Positions 1 through 21,274 are shown, counted from the stretch's first letter. The stretch: 64,000 bases of DNA from Hirundichthys speculiger (GCA_018398805.1 JAGFBZ010002023.1:59534-123533), one strand, 5' to 3'. A program made the numbers and translations. Notes: generated by a model from the sequence alone, not told the origin.

Positions 1-9240
<9,240 letters not shown>

Positions 9241-9565
9241 AGCGCCTGAAACACCGACCACGGAGGTCGGTTCCCTCAAGTCTAACACGTTAAATATTCA
9301 TCTACGCTTCCGATGTTTGCAGGAACTGAAGCTTCTGTTGGTTCAGAGACTCGGTTGAAGATTTTAGGAGCATTTATTTTCTAGTTTACACAGATCAGAG
9401 ATCACAAGTCTTGGACATCTCTAAACCCACAGCTGCGGAAGAACAGATGAAAATGTGAATGTTTTTGTCCTCAACACTCCTGGGACTTCCAGTTTTCTTA
9501 GAAACTTTTATTTCAACCACGATTTTGAGATAGAAATTAGTGTATAGGAATGTTGTCTTACAATA

Positions 9566-9826
9566 CACTCTCAGAAAAGAAAGTACAGAATTGTACCTTT
9601 AGAGGTACAATGGCTTGTCACTGGGGCAGTACCCTCAGAAGGTACAGTTTTGTACCCTTTTGTACCTTTTGTACCCACTTGAGTACATATATGTACCTTT
9701 TGGACCATCAAAAAGGTAGATATAGGTACCTTAAGGTCCAATAATTAACCCTAGGGGGTACATTTGTGTAGATTGTACCTCAGGGGACAAAAAAGGACTC
9801 GTACTGTACCCCTATTTCTGAGAGTG
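9566..9826. mobile_element. 261-bp MITE, copy 1
   Basis: The terminal inverted repeat is cactctcagaaa (9566) and tttctgagagtg (ending 9826). It is flanked by TA on both sides, a possible 2-bp target duplication. The interior is built of many gtacc/ggtac pairs, so the RNA would fold strongly. It is nearly identical to the copy at 45927-46187 (three differences by eye). No coding capacity. Superfamily not assigned. Confidence 0.92.
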
Positions 9827-10437
9827 TACTTTCTCAAACGTTGGAGCACATTTGTTCTCTCCGTCGACAGGAGTAGCTCATGTAGCTCACGTTAGCGTCG
9901 CTTTCAGATTTACATCCTTCTGTGTACATAAAACTGAATTATTAATTAATTAATGTTTACATAAACACCTCGCTACCACAGGCCACAAGGTGATTAAATC
10001 ATGATCTGGTCAGCAGTTAGAAAACTTTCATCTACATTCTTTGGTTCAATAAATAATGTTAATTCACTGCTTTCATAAAAGTCTGTGAATATTTGTGAAA
10101 GGACGCTGATAGCTAATTAACGTTAGAAATGGTCTTGTCTAATACGCATCTTGATTATCCGATCTTCAGACTTATTAGTCCCGTTTGAGAGACCTGGACC
10201 CGTCCAGGGACCGTGGATGCCACCAACAGACTTAGACGGAGATCAGATCACATTTCATGACAAATTAATGCTGAAAAAAACGGGTTCACATAGTTTTTAT
10301 TGGCTCTGTATTTTAGCAACAATTCAATGTATTTATATGTGTGATGGTATGTTAGATTTTATTTTACATAGTTAGGAACGTAACCGTTCAGTCCTGTTGC
10401 CTTCAGTCTCCTAACAGACATCAGTGGTATTGGTATC

Positions 10438-10740
10438 GATAATTCAGTTCAATTCAATTCAATTCAATTCAGTTCGTATAGCGTCTATTACAATGTCAAT
10501 TGTCTCTAGGTGCTTTACAGAGACCCAGATCATTAATATCATGAACTAAAATTATAATATTAAATCCTAATCAAGGATAATGGAAGGTAAAAAACTCCCA
10601 CAGAGGGAGAAAAAAAACCATTAAACCAAACAGTGGCAAGAAAAAACTCGACTTTAAGAGGAAGAAACCTGGACCAGGACCTGGATCATATGGAGGGACC
10701 TTCCTGATGAAGACCAGCTGGGTAGAGAAAGAAAAAGAGA
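10438..10740 (+). mobile_element. Dispersed teleost repeat (ttcaattcaatt / tatagcg type)
   Basis: It begins with repeated attcaattc, then a gtatagcgtctattacaatg stretch, gtgctttacagagaccc, and later ggaagaaacctggaccagga. I recall this order from a very common fish interspersed element. Related pieces occur at 18487-18590 and, more divergent, 36395-36480. It runs straight into the purine-rich array that follows. Confidence 0.6.
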
Positions 10741-11195
10741 GAGACAGGACAGAGAGAGGATGGAGGACAGAGAGGACAGAGAGAGGACGGAGGACAGAGA
10801 GAGGATGGAGGACAGAGAGAGGACGGAGAGAGAGAGAGAGGATGGAGGACAGAGAGAGGACAGAGGACAGAGAGAGGACAGAGGACAGAGAGAGGGCGGA
10901 GGACAGAGAGAGGACAGAGGACAGAGAGAGGACAGAGAGAGGACGGAGGACAGAGAGAGGATGGAGACAGAGAGAGGACGGAGGACAGAGAGAGGATGGA
11001 GGACAGAGAGAGGACGGAGGACAGAGAGAGGATGGAGGACAGAGAGAGGACGGAGGACAGAGAGGGGACAGAGGACAGAGAGAGGACAGAGAGAGGACAG
11101 AGGACAGAGAGAGGGCGGAGGACAGAGAGAGGACAGAGGACAGAGAGAGGACAGAGAGAGGACGGAGGACAGAGAGAGGACAGATAGAGGAGAGA
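10738..11195 (+). repeat. Purine-rich gacagagagag minisatellite
   Basis: Variable units of about 14-16 bp (ggacagagagaggac, with gatgg and gacgg variants) give a strand of almost only A and G for about 450 bp. Several frames are open on both strands because the units lack stop codons. These are not genes. Confidence 0.93.
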
Positions 11196-11318
11196 CACAC
11201 TGAATGAAATGAGTCCATAAACAGATGCAGGTAACAGGACTCAGGTGATTCTGTTTATGTATCGTAGGGATCAATATCCAGTACTGATTCTGATATTGTG
11301 TATCTCTCATGAGTATTG

Positions 11319-11363
11319 GGTATCAGTATCGAGTATCAGGTATTGATACTCGATACTGATACC
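11319..11363. repeat. Perfect 20-bp-arm hairpin
   Basis: Arms 11319-11338 and 11344-11363 are exact reverse complements with a 5-base loop (11339-11343). It sits in a run of degenerate gtatc/gatac words (about 11270-11550) leading into the 20-bp array. Confidence 0.9.
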
Positions 11364-11556
11364 TGACACTCAGTATCAGCTACTGGTATCAGGTACTCTA
11401 TCATCTATTGATCTATGGATATTAAGTATTGATATTGGGTGTTTTTGGCATCACGTATCAATATTGAATATTGAGTATGGATATTGCATATCAGTATCAA
11501 GTCTTGGGTATCGATATTGGATGTTGTGTCTTGGTATCAGGTATCTGTATTGAGCA

Positions 11557-11996
11557 TTGTATAGGGTCTGGAGTATCGGTATCGGGTCTGGAGTATCGGT
11601 ATCGGGTCTGGAGTATCGGTATCCGGTCTGTAGTATCGGTATCGGGTCTGGAGTATCGGTATCGGGTCTGGAGTATCGGTATCGGGTCTGGAGTATCGGT
11701 ATCGGGTCTGGAGTATCGGTATCGGGTCTGGAGTATCGGTATCGGGTCTGGAGTATCGGTATCGGGTCTGGAGCATCGGTATCGGGTCTGAAGTATCGGT
11801 ATCGGGTCTGAAGTATCGGTATCGGGTCTGGAGTATCGGTATCGGGTCTGGAGTACTGGTATCAGGTCTGGAGTATCGGTATCGGGTCTGGAGTATCGGT
11901 ATCGGGTCTGGAGTATCGGTATCGGGTCTGGAGTATCGGTATCGGGTCTGGAGTATCGTATCGGGTCTGGAGTACTGGTATCGGGTCTGTTCTGGA
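11557..11996 (+). repeat. 20-bp minisatellite
   Basis: The unit gtatcggtatcgggtctgga is 20 bp, with about 21-22 copies. It is nearly homogeneous, with scattered changes (gagtactgg, gagcatcgg, aagtatcgg) and a 1-bp shortening near 11955. CpG is present in each unit, so the array could be methylated. Confidence 0.95.
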
Positions 11997-12410
11997 AAGG
12001 AGGTGGAACTTTGATGATTTACATGATCCACGTTTATATTCTGGAGTTTAAATACTTGACATCAGCTTTTATTTAAAGTTCATCTCGTTTTACGTTTTGA
12101 CAGGAGACACTGTTGTTCTGTTTTACACATTTGTACCTAAACTGTTAATTAAAACGGTTAACTAGAATTAATCGTGTTTGAATGTTTGCTCGTTTAACTG
12201 GGTGTTGGTTGGGTTCAACATTTATTTTTGTTTTATTTTGTTTAAGTAATGTGTATTTCTGTATATTGTACATAAATGACTGTTGGGAATTTGGGTTTTA
12301 TTGTTTTAAAAAGAAAAGCTCTTAAATGGACTTGTTTTTACAGTTTATCCACAACAAAATGTGAACTCTTAAATTTTTAAGATGAAATAAATCTGAAAAT
12401 GCTGAATGTG

Positions 12411-13340
12411 TTCATTTTATTGATCAGTTAACGGCATTTGATTTCAGCCATTAACATGTGCGTATAATTAAAACGTATATTTTTAGCAATATCATAAAAA
12501 CTTTAAAGCGGCCGCAGTCGACCAAAGTGCAATATAAAACAATAATTTAAAAAAAAAACATCAACAAAACAATAAAGCCCAGTTTTTTTTAGAAAAAGAC
12601 AAACAAAAATGAATAAAAACAGCTAAAAATATCACTTTGTTTTCCTTTTCAGGTGAATTTTAATGAGATAAATATTTGCAGAATAGAAAAGCCTTTATGG
12701 ATCATTCTACTGAACAGGTGAAATTTGTTTGTTGTAATGCTCTAAAATTAAACTTTTATCAACGTTGAACATAATAACAAACGTTGAACTTTTTAAATTA
12801 TGTGTTGGCCAATTTCAGCTGATTTTATTGCATTTTTCTCAGTCCTGTTACCAAAATTCATGCTTTTGTAAAACGTACGAGTAACAGCAGTGAAAGTAAT
12901 AGGACTGAGTAACTAGCAAAGCATAAAATACATCAAAATAACATTCATGGTATTAACTTGAAGATATTAAGCACATTCTACTGATTTACAGAAACATCTA
13001 AAATAACACGAAAAACAATTCAGGTAACAGGACTGAGGTTGACCTTGTTGGTCGTAGTTTCAAGATTATGAGATATTCAGAGCAAAAGTGGAGAACTTAC
13101 CTTTGACTGTCCCATGACCTTCAGGAGACCTGAATGATGCAGCTACCTGTGGATCATGTGACCTAAAGAATGTTTCAGGAAGGGGGGGGGGGGGGGGGGG
13201 GGGTGCTGTGTGGTAACAGCACTGAAAACCCAGAGACCTGATTAAAATGTGCAATTTAACGAAAATGTTATGGTTTTCTTTTTTAAAATCTATTTAAAAA
13301 GGTAGATTTGGAGCAAATATGATGCTTGGAATCACAGAAC
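12411..13340 (+). other. AT-rich intergenic DNA, no gene seen
   Basis: AT-rich unique-looking sequence with no credible exon. It contains a run of 22 G at 13182-13203. Confidence 0.6.
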
Positions 13341-14220
13341 ATCCATCCATCTATCCATCCATCTACCATCTATCCATCCATCCATCCCTCCATCTACCAT
13401 CCATCCATCCATCCACCCATCCATCCATCCCTCCATCTACCATCCATCCATCCATCCACCCATCATCCATCCATCCATCCCTCCATCTACCATACATCCA
13501 TCCATCCACCCACCCCTCCATCCATCCACCCATCCATCCCTCCATCTTCCATCCATCCACCCATCCATCCATCCACCCATCCCTCCATCCACCCATCCAT
13601 CCATCCACCCATCCCTCCATCCACCCATCCATCCATCCACCCATCCCTCCATCCATCCATCCACATATCCCTCCATCCATCCATCCCTCCATCTACCATC
13701 CATCCACCCATCCATCCATCCATCCATCCCTCCATCTACCATCCACCCATCCATCCATCCATCCATCTACCATCCACCCATCCATCCATCCCTCCATCTA
13801 CCATCCACCCATCCATCCATCCATCCACCCACCCATCCATCCATCCATCCATCCATCCATCCCTCCATCTACCATCCATTCCCCCATCCATCCATCCATC
13901 CATCCATCCATCTACCATCCATCCTCCATCCCCATCCCCCATCCATCCATCCATCCACCCATCCACCATCCATCCATCCAGCCACCCATCCATCCATCCA
14001 TCCATCCATCCATCCATCCCTCTATCCCTCCACCCATCCCTCCATCCATCCATCCATCTACCATCCATCCATCATCCATCCACCCACCCATCCATCCATC
14101 CATCCATCCACCCATCCATCCGTCATCCATCCATCCCTCCATCTTCCATCCATCCACCCATCCCTCCATCCAACCATCCATCATCCATCCATCCATCCAT
14201 CATCCATCCATCCATCATCT
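13341..14220 (+). repeat. (ATCC)n microsatellite-type array
   Basis: About 880 bp of catccatccatc with interspersed ctaccatc, cacccatc and ctccatc variants. There is no fixed longer unit, although blocks such as ccctccatctaccatccatc recur. All frames on both strands are open over long stretches, an effect of the 4-bp unit. Confidence 0.97.
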
Positions 14221-14480
14221 ATACCTCAGGGATCTGCTGGAGTCTATCCAGCTCTCTTCAGGTCTCCAGTCCATCACAGGACCACATGAACACTCCGATC
14301 CCTCCTCCAGGTGATCTAGAACCACCAGGTGACCTGACATGCAGGTCTTTGGACTGATGGAGGAAGCTGGAGAACCTGGAGGAAACCCACACCAGCACCA
14401 GGAGAACATGGAGACTCCACACAGAAAGACCTGCTGAGGTTCAGACCAGGAACCTTCTAGAGACACCAGAGACCACCAAG
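14221..14480 (+). mobile_element. Dispersed repeat fragment after the ATCC array
   Basis: The words ggtctttggactgatggagg, ggaaacccacaccagcacca and ggagaacatggagactccac, then cacacagaaagacctgctga, match in order a fragment I recall from many fish genomes, which often lies next to ATCC repeats. The class is not assigned. Confidence 0.55.
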
Positions 14481-14626
14481 ACACCCTGCTGTTCGAATCA
14501 CAGGGCAATTCATGAAAAAATTGATTTATTGAAGGACTTAAATCTTTAAATTTCACTGTAAATAGCTGCGTTTTAGAGTGTGGACAGGTGTCAGATGTTC
14601 TTTTCAAACATTTTAGCTGGTGTGTG

Positions 14627-14676
14627 TATAGATAGATAGATAAATACATAGATAGATAGATAGATAGATAGATAGA
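14627..14676 (+). repeat. (GATA)n microsatellite
   Basis: About 12 gata units with two changes. Confidence 0.9.
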
Positions 14677-14679
14677 ATA

Positions 14680-16020
14680 CATTTTGAATTTTTCATTTTC
14701 ATTACACTTTCCTGAATTGTAAAATGTATTTTACTGCAAATTTAGATCCTGTAGATCCGTCGTGTAGAATGACTGGTGTGCTGTTGTTATCTGAGGTTTA
14801 ACATTGAAGTTTTCACCCAAAACAACAACAAAGACTCAGAGAGGAGGAACTGATGGCTGAAGGCCTCTGTGGTTCTCAGGAGGTCGGAGAGTTCCGGATG
14901 TTTAGAGCCGTCTTTGTCTCGCTCAAGTATGTTTTCCTGACAGGAAGTCCAGCTCGGCCACCACAGAACGAACAATGAGAGCTAAAAAAAAAAACACACA
15001 GAGCATCCAACAAAACCATGATCCAGATGTGTCGACAACATCAGCACAAGTCCATCATGACTCCCGGACCAGTTCCCTCTGCTGGACCGACCCACTGGTT
15101 CAACAGGTCTGAGGTTGGTCTGGACTGGTCTACAGAAACAACCCGACTGCTTTATAACCAAACAGAAAAATTACACTTAGAAACAATAATAAATACTCAA
15201 AGAACAAGAAATTCAGTTTTACCACAGCTGGAATTTCACGTCAGATTTGAGATTTTCTGATCTGAAAAGTGAGATTTGTGTTGTTTATTTTTTTTGTTTT
15301 GTTTTTCATCAAATGTCACAATGAAGCAATAAAAAGCTTCAATTTTACAATCTAATTATCTATGATTGTTGAAATAAATGACTGTAATTGTGTTCTATTA
15401 AATGGGAGTGTATTTGAAGCTCCGCCTCCACCCAGCGACCCTGAAACATCCTGTTATCTTCAGGATGCAGCTCTTCCTCTCAGACTGTTCTCACCTTCAG
15501 CCTTCAGGCTGATTGGTCTTAGTTTGCACGTGCACCTGCATGTTGTCAGTCTTCGGGGAGGGGGAGGGGGAGGGGGGGGGCGTCCCAGCAGACTGACCTC
15601 AACATCAGACCTCTGGGTAATTACTCAGAGAAATCCCAAAACAAAACATCTAAATCTGTACACAGGCTCCGCCCATGAAATCCCAGACGAGCCTCCAACA
15701 TTAGTGTCCAAACAAAAGACAAACTTTGACATTAAATCACAAATATACAGGTACTAGAAGTGATGTAATTGTAGACTGACAAGTTTGTTTGTGACTTAAA
15801 CCTGATTTAATACCAGTCAAGACTGAAATCGATACCAAAAACAAACGTAAGGAGGTCAGATTCAGTCTGATGATCCACTTCCTGTTTTATTCTGTGGTGG
15901 AGCAACAGTGTTTGTTCAGGGAGGAACTGCTTCATACCGAAGGTTTAACGTCAGCTGAGCTTCGACCAAACGCTCACCTCCACCTGAGCTCGAAAAACCT
16001 GAAACAACCGGATCTGCCTG
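14680..16020 (+). other. Intergenic DNA, no gene supported
   Basis: Mixed sequence with short chance frames only. A G-rich run lies at about 15555-15580. I see no exon-like pattern. Confidence 0.5.
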
Positions 16021-18050
16021 GAAGCAGCTGGACGCAGCTGGAAGCAGCTGGAAGCAGCTGGAAGCAGCTGGACACAGCTGGAAGCTGCTGGAAGCAGCTG
16101 GACGCAGCTGGATGCAGTTAGACGCAGCTGAAAGCAGCTGGAAGCAGCTGGAAGCAGCTGGAAACAGCTGGAAGCTGCTGGAAGCAGCTGGACGCAGCTG
16201 GAAGCAGCTGGACGCAGCTGGACGCACCTGGATGCAGCTGGACGCAGCTGGACGCAGCTGAAAGCTGCTGGAAGCTGCTGGACACAGCTGGAAGCTGCTG
16301 GAAGCTGCTGGATGCAGCTGGACGCAGCTGGAAGCAGCTGGAAGCTGCTGGAAGCTGCTGGAAGCTGCTGGACACAGCTGGACGCAACTGGACGCAGCTG
16401 GACACAGCTGGACGCAGCTGGAAGCTGCTGGAAGCAGCTGGACGCAGCTGGACGCAGCTGAAAGCTGCTGGAAGCTGCTGGACACAGCTGGACGCAGCTG
16501 GACGCAGCTGGAAGCAGCTGGATGCAGCTGGAAGCTGCTGGAAGCTGCTGGAATCAGCTGGACGCAGCTGGAAGCTGCTGGACGCAGCTGAAAGCTGCTG
16601 GAAGCTGCTGGAATCAGCTGGACGCAGCTGGAAGCTGCTGGACGCAGCTGGACGCAGCTGGACGCAGCTGGAAGTTGCTGGACGCAGCTGGACGCAGCTG
16701 GAAGCTGCTGGAAGCTGCTGAAAGCTGCTGGAAGCTGCTGGAAGCAGCTGGACGCAGCTGGATGCAGCTGGACACAGCTGGACGCTGCTGGACGCAGCTG
16801 GAAGCAGCTGGAAGCAGCTGGACGCAGCTGGACGCAGCTGGATGCAGCTGGACACAGCTGGACGCATCTGGAAGCTGCTGGAAGCTGCTGGACGCAGCTG
16901 GAAGCTGCTGGAAGCTGCTGAAAGCTGCTGGAAGCTGCTGGAAGCAGCTGGACGCAGCTGGAAGTTGCTGGAAGCTGCTGGAAGCTGCTGGACGCAGCTG
17001 GACGCAGCTGGATGCAGCTGGAAGCTGCTGGACGCAGCTGGATGCAGCTGGACACAGCTGGACGCAGCTGGAAGCTGCTGGAAGCTGCTGGACGCAGCTG
17101 GACGCAGCTGGATGCAGCTGGACGCAGCTGGAAGCAGCTGGATGCAGCTGGACGCAGCTAGACGCAGCTGGAAGCTGCTGGAAGCTGCTGGACGCAGCTG
17201 GAAGCAGCTGGAAGCAGCTGGACACAGCTGGACGCAACTGGACGCAGCTGGACACAGCTGGACGCAGCTGGAAGCTGCTGGAAGCAGCTGGACGCAGCTG
17301 GACGCAGCTGAAAGCTGCTGGAAGCTGCTGGACACAGCTGGACGCAACTGGACGCAGCTGGACACAGCTGGACGCAGCTGGAAGCTGCTGGAAGCTGCTG
17401 GACGCAGCTGGACGCAGCTGGAAGCAGCTGGAAGCAGCTGGATGCAGCTGGACGCAGGTGGAAGCTGCTGGACGCAGCTGGAAGCTGCTGGAAGCTGCTG
17501 TACGCAGCTGGACGCAGCTGGATGCAGCTGGACGCAGCTGGACGCAGCTGGAAGCAGCTGGATGCAGCTGGACGCAGCTGGACGCAGCTGGAAGCAGCTG
17601 GATGCAGCTGGAAGCTGCTGGAAGCTGCTGGAAGCAGCTGGACGCAGCTGGACGCAGCTGGAAGCAGCTGGATGCAGCTGGAAGCTGCTGGAAGCTGCTG
17701 GAAGCAGCTGGACGCAGCTGGACGCAGCTGGAAGCAGCTGGAAGCAGCTGGAAGCAGCTGGACGCAGCTGGATGCAGCTGGAAGCTGCTGGACGCTGCTG
17801 GACGCAGCTGGAAGCAGCTGGAAGCAGCTGGACGCAGCTGGACGCAGCTGGAAGCAGCTGGATGCAGCTGGAAGCAGCTGGATGCAGCTGGAAGCAGCTG
17901 GATGCAGCTGGAAGCAGCTGAATGCAGCTGGAAGCAGCTGGACGCAGCTGGACGCAGCTGGAAGCAGCTGGATGCAGCTGGAAGCTGCTGGAAGCTGCTG
18001 GAAGCAGCTGGACGCAGCTGGACGCAGCTGGACGCAGCTGGACGCAGCTG
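16021..18050 (+). repeat. 10-bp minisatellite (CAGCTG-type), ~200 units
   Basis: The unit is 10 bp: gctggacgca, gctggaagca, gctggaagct, gctggatgca and gctggacaca. Phase is kept over about 2.03 kb, with no insertion or deletion noticed. Where a unit ends in ca, a CAGCTG E-box (PvuII site) is formed at the junction. Because 10 is not a multiple of 3 and the units hold no stop, long frames exist on both strands (up to about 509 codons); these are artefacts. Confidence 0.97.
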
Positions 18051-18205
18051 AAACATTATTGACCAAGAACCAAGGAACATAGTTGTCTTCAAAAATTAGC
18101 CTTTTTATGAAAAAGTCATAATTGGTCAAAAAGTTGTGATATTGTAAAAACTGATATTCTATGAAAAAATGTTGAGATTGTAACATATAAAGTTGCAGTT
18201 GCAGT

Positions 18206-18258
18206 ATAATATAATATAATATAATATAATATAATATAATATAATATAATATAATATA

Positions 18259-18290
<32 letters not shown>

Positions 18291-18318
18291 CTGCAGCTAT
18301 ATATAATATAGCTGCAGT
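18206..18318. repeat. (AATAT)n/(AT)n tract ending in a palindrome
   Basis: Repeated ataat units turn into pure AT dinucleotides. The tract ends in an inverted repeat with arms at 18290-18302 and 18306-18318 around ctgcagctatat. It is a likely cruciform-forming spot. Confidence 0.85.
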
Positions 18319-18486
18319 TTTGCTTATTTTAATAACACAAAAAGAATAAAATAACTTTTAGTTTTATCTTAATATTTCTAAAATCATGAAATTGCAACTT
18401 TGGTTTTTCAATAAAACAGCTTTGTGTTGTGAAAATCTCATTTTGGTCAGGAAATCATGAATGACTCCTGCTCTGTTTGTCGTCAT

Positions 18487-18590
18487 CTTCACTCAATTCA
18501 ATTCAATTGAATTCAATTTTATTTGTATAGCGTCTGTTACAATGACAATTGTCTCTAGGCGCTTTACAGAGACCCAGAGCAGAAGTGGCG
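18487..18590 (+). mobile_element. Fragment of ttcaattcaatt-type dispersed repeat
   Basis: It has ttttatttgtatagcgtctg, then aattgtctctaggcgcttta and cagagaccc, colinear with 10438-10540. Confidence 0.6.
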
Positions 18591-18704
18591 ACATCGTCTC
18601 CATGGTTACCATCAAACGTCTCTCGTTAACGTCAGAACGAACCTGCTTGAGATTGATCATCATTCGCTGATTTAAAATGAAGATTCTGAAAGACTCTCGG
18701 AGGC

Positions 18705-19950
18705 TAATATTAGCTAATAACCAATTTAATATTAGCTGATGTTAACTAACAGTAATTAATGTTAACTAATGGTAATTAATGCTAACTAATGGAAATAAAG
18801 TTATCTAACATTATTTTAATTAATGTTAATGTTCTCTTATGTTAACTAACAGTAATTAATGTATGTAACATTAACTGATGTTGACTAACGGTTATTAATG
18901 CTAACTAATGTTAATAAATGTTAGCTGATGTTAACTAACTGCAATTAATGTTAACTAGTGTTAACTATCTTTAGCTGATGTTAACTAATGGTAATAATTA
19001 TTATCTAATATTAACTGATGTTAGCTGATGGTAATTAATTGTAACTAATGTTAGTTCATGTAAATTCGTGGTAATTAATGTTAACTAGTGTTACCTAACT
19101 TAAGCTGATGTTAACTAATGGTAATTAATGTTATCTAGTGTTTACGAACTTTAGCTGGTGTTAACTAACCATAAGTAATGCTAACTAGTGTTACCTAACT
19201 TAAACTGATGTTAACTAAGAGTAATTAATGTTAACTTGTGTTTACTAACTTTAGCTGATGTTAACTAACCGTTATTAATGCTAACTAGTGTTACCTAACT
19301 TTAGCTGATGTTAACTAACAGTAATTAATGTTAACTAGTGTTTACTAACTTTAGCTGATGTTAACCAATGGTAATGAATATTATCTAACATTAACTGATG
19401 TTAGCTAATGGTAATTAATTGTAACTAATGTTAGCTAATGTAAACTCATGGTAATTAATGCTAACTAGTGTTACCTAACTTTAGCTGATGTTAAATAATG
19501 GTAATGAATATTATCTAATATTAACTAATGTTAGCTGATGGTAATTAATTGTAACTAATGTTAGCTAATGTAAACTCGCGGTAATTAATGTTAACAAGTG
19601 TTACCTAACTTTAGCTAATGTAAACTCGCGGTAATTAATGTTAACTAGTGTTACCTAACTTTAGCTGATGTTAACTAACCGTAATTAATGCTAACTAGTG
19701 TTACCTAACTTTAGCTGATGTTAACTTACGGTAATTAATGTTAACTAGTGTTTACTAACTTTAGCTGATGTTAACTAATGGTAATTAATGTTAACTAGTG
19801 TTTACTAACTTTAGCTGATGTTAACTAACCGTAATTAATGCTAACTAGTGTTACCTAACTTTAGCTGATGTTATCTAACGGTAATTACTGTTAACTAGTG
19901 TTTTCTAACTATAGCTGATGTTAACTAACGGTAATTAATGTTAACTAGTG
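18705..19950 (+). repeat. ~50-bp minisatellite (gttaac/ctagtg)
   Basis: Units of about 50 bp contain ggtaattaatgttaactagt, gttacctaactttagctgat and gttaactaac. There are about 25 units, degenerate at the left end and more regular from about 19080. TTAA and GTTAAC words are very dense. Confidence 0.9.
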
Positions 19951-21270
19951 TTTGGAACGTTCTTGGAACGCTGAACGTTTTATAATAAAATCCCAAGTGT
20001 CACAAGACTGCAGCTGTTTAATTTAACGTGATAGTTTTTAATATCTTGACCTTTGAAACATGAACAGACACATTTGTTTTGAAACATCTAATTCTGTGAT
20101 CTCTGCTGTTGGAGGTGAAGCTGCTCCTCAGCCTCCGTTAATCCAGTCTTGTTCTCGGTCCTGAATCACTCCTGTTTCTTCAGAACCATTCAGAACCAAT
20201 GATCTCCATCTGCTCTCGGATCAGATGAAGTGGTGGGTCGGGTTCGGCCCGCTGGTCTAGAGTTTGACACGCGTGACTGAGATGATCTGATATCTTAACG
20301 TGAATTAAAGCAGTGAATCCAGATCTTTCTGTCCCTGTAAGTGCTGGAGAAGAACCCAGGCGTCCTCGTGTCTCCTGCAGGTCTTCGGTCCCGGTCCTCC
20401 CCTTCACAGTGGGTCGGGGTTCCCGCCCTCGAGGAGAATGAGGTGTGAAGCTCGGTTTCACAACATCCATGACTCATCCGGAGACCTGAGCTGCCTGCAG
20501 AACGCTGCCATCCAGTGGCGCCATCCTGCAACAACAGGACAGAGACGAGGACGTGCAACGATGAGTTCATTTAGTTCTGGGAACTAATCTAGGGAACTAA
20601 ATTGGTTCTGGGGACCCAGACTTCTGGGTCAGAACCTCTTCACTCACTGCAGTCTGACAGATTCCTGTCCATTGATCTTCTCGACGCAGAGCTTCGTCCA
20701 TCTCTGTCTCAGTTCTGGTTCAGAGGGGAGACAGGAGGACGTCTGCGTCCCTCACACTGACAGAACGAAGTCGTCTTCGGAGTTTAGACGAATACAAGCT
20801 GATATGAAAATTAAAATCAAAGTGGGAAACACCAAGTACCCCCTTACTGCTGAAGGACAACGTAGAGTTGGCTCATCACCTCCCTGGACATCAGTCCTCC
20901 TGGACATCAGTCCTCCTGGACATCAGTCCTCCTGGTCTCCTCCAGAACCCGGAGGAGAGGAGAAACGCCTGCAGTGCATCCTTACCCACAATCCTCTCTG
21001 CTGGCTGAATGTGAATAAACACCATCTGGAGCTCAGAGACTGGCAGCATCAGACTGATGTCATCTTCACCTCTGTTGTTATGTTGAACCTCCTCATGTCC
21101 TCATGTCCTCCTTGTCTCCTCCTCACTCCTCCTCACCCCTCCTCACCATCCTTCCTGCCTCCTGTTCAGTTGAAACAGATTTTAATTTCTGGGTCATGAC
21201 CCATTTTTCAGTAGTTGACATTTTCTGGTTGGATCCTTCTGGCGACACACCGATGAGGTACCAGCTCCTG
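19951..21270 (+). other. Intergenic DNA, no gene supported
   Basis: A mixture of unique sequence and a short 16-bp tandem repeat (cctcctggacatcagt, three copies, about 20878-20937). The moderate frames on both strands show no recognisable domain or splice pattern. Confidence 0.5.
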
Positions 21271-21274
21271 TAAC

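Larger units (their letters stand above)
9241..12410 (+). other. fam83c: fam83c 3' UTR and downstream region
   Basis: No further coding sequence is seen. Candidate poly(A) signals are AATAAA at 10048-10053 and AATAAA at 12386-12391. The second is followed by a GT-rich stretch and preceded by a Pumilio-type TGTACATA (12267-12274), so it looks more like a true 3' end. If it is used, the UTR would be about 3.15 kb and would include a MITE and two tandem arrays. The end point is inferred only. Confidence 0.4.

Noticed and set aside
13319..14357. Frames above 300 codons (His-Pro-Ser-Ile) over the ATCC array
   Set aside because: The 4-bp unit gives open frames in several phases. Microsatellite.
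16522..18051. 509-codon + frame and 492-codon - frame in the 10-bp array
   Set aside because: A 10-bp unit without stops leaves many frames open on both strands. The translations are pure unit repeats.
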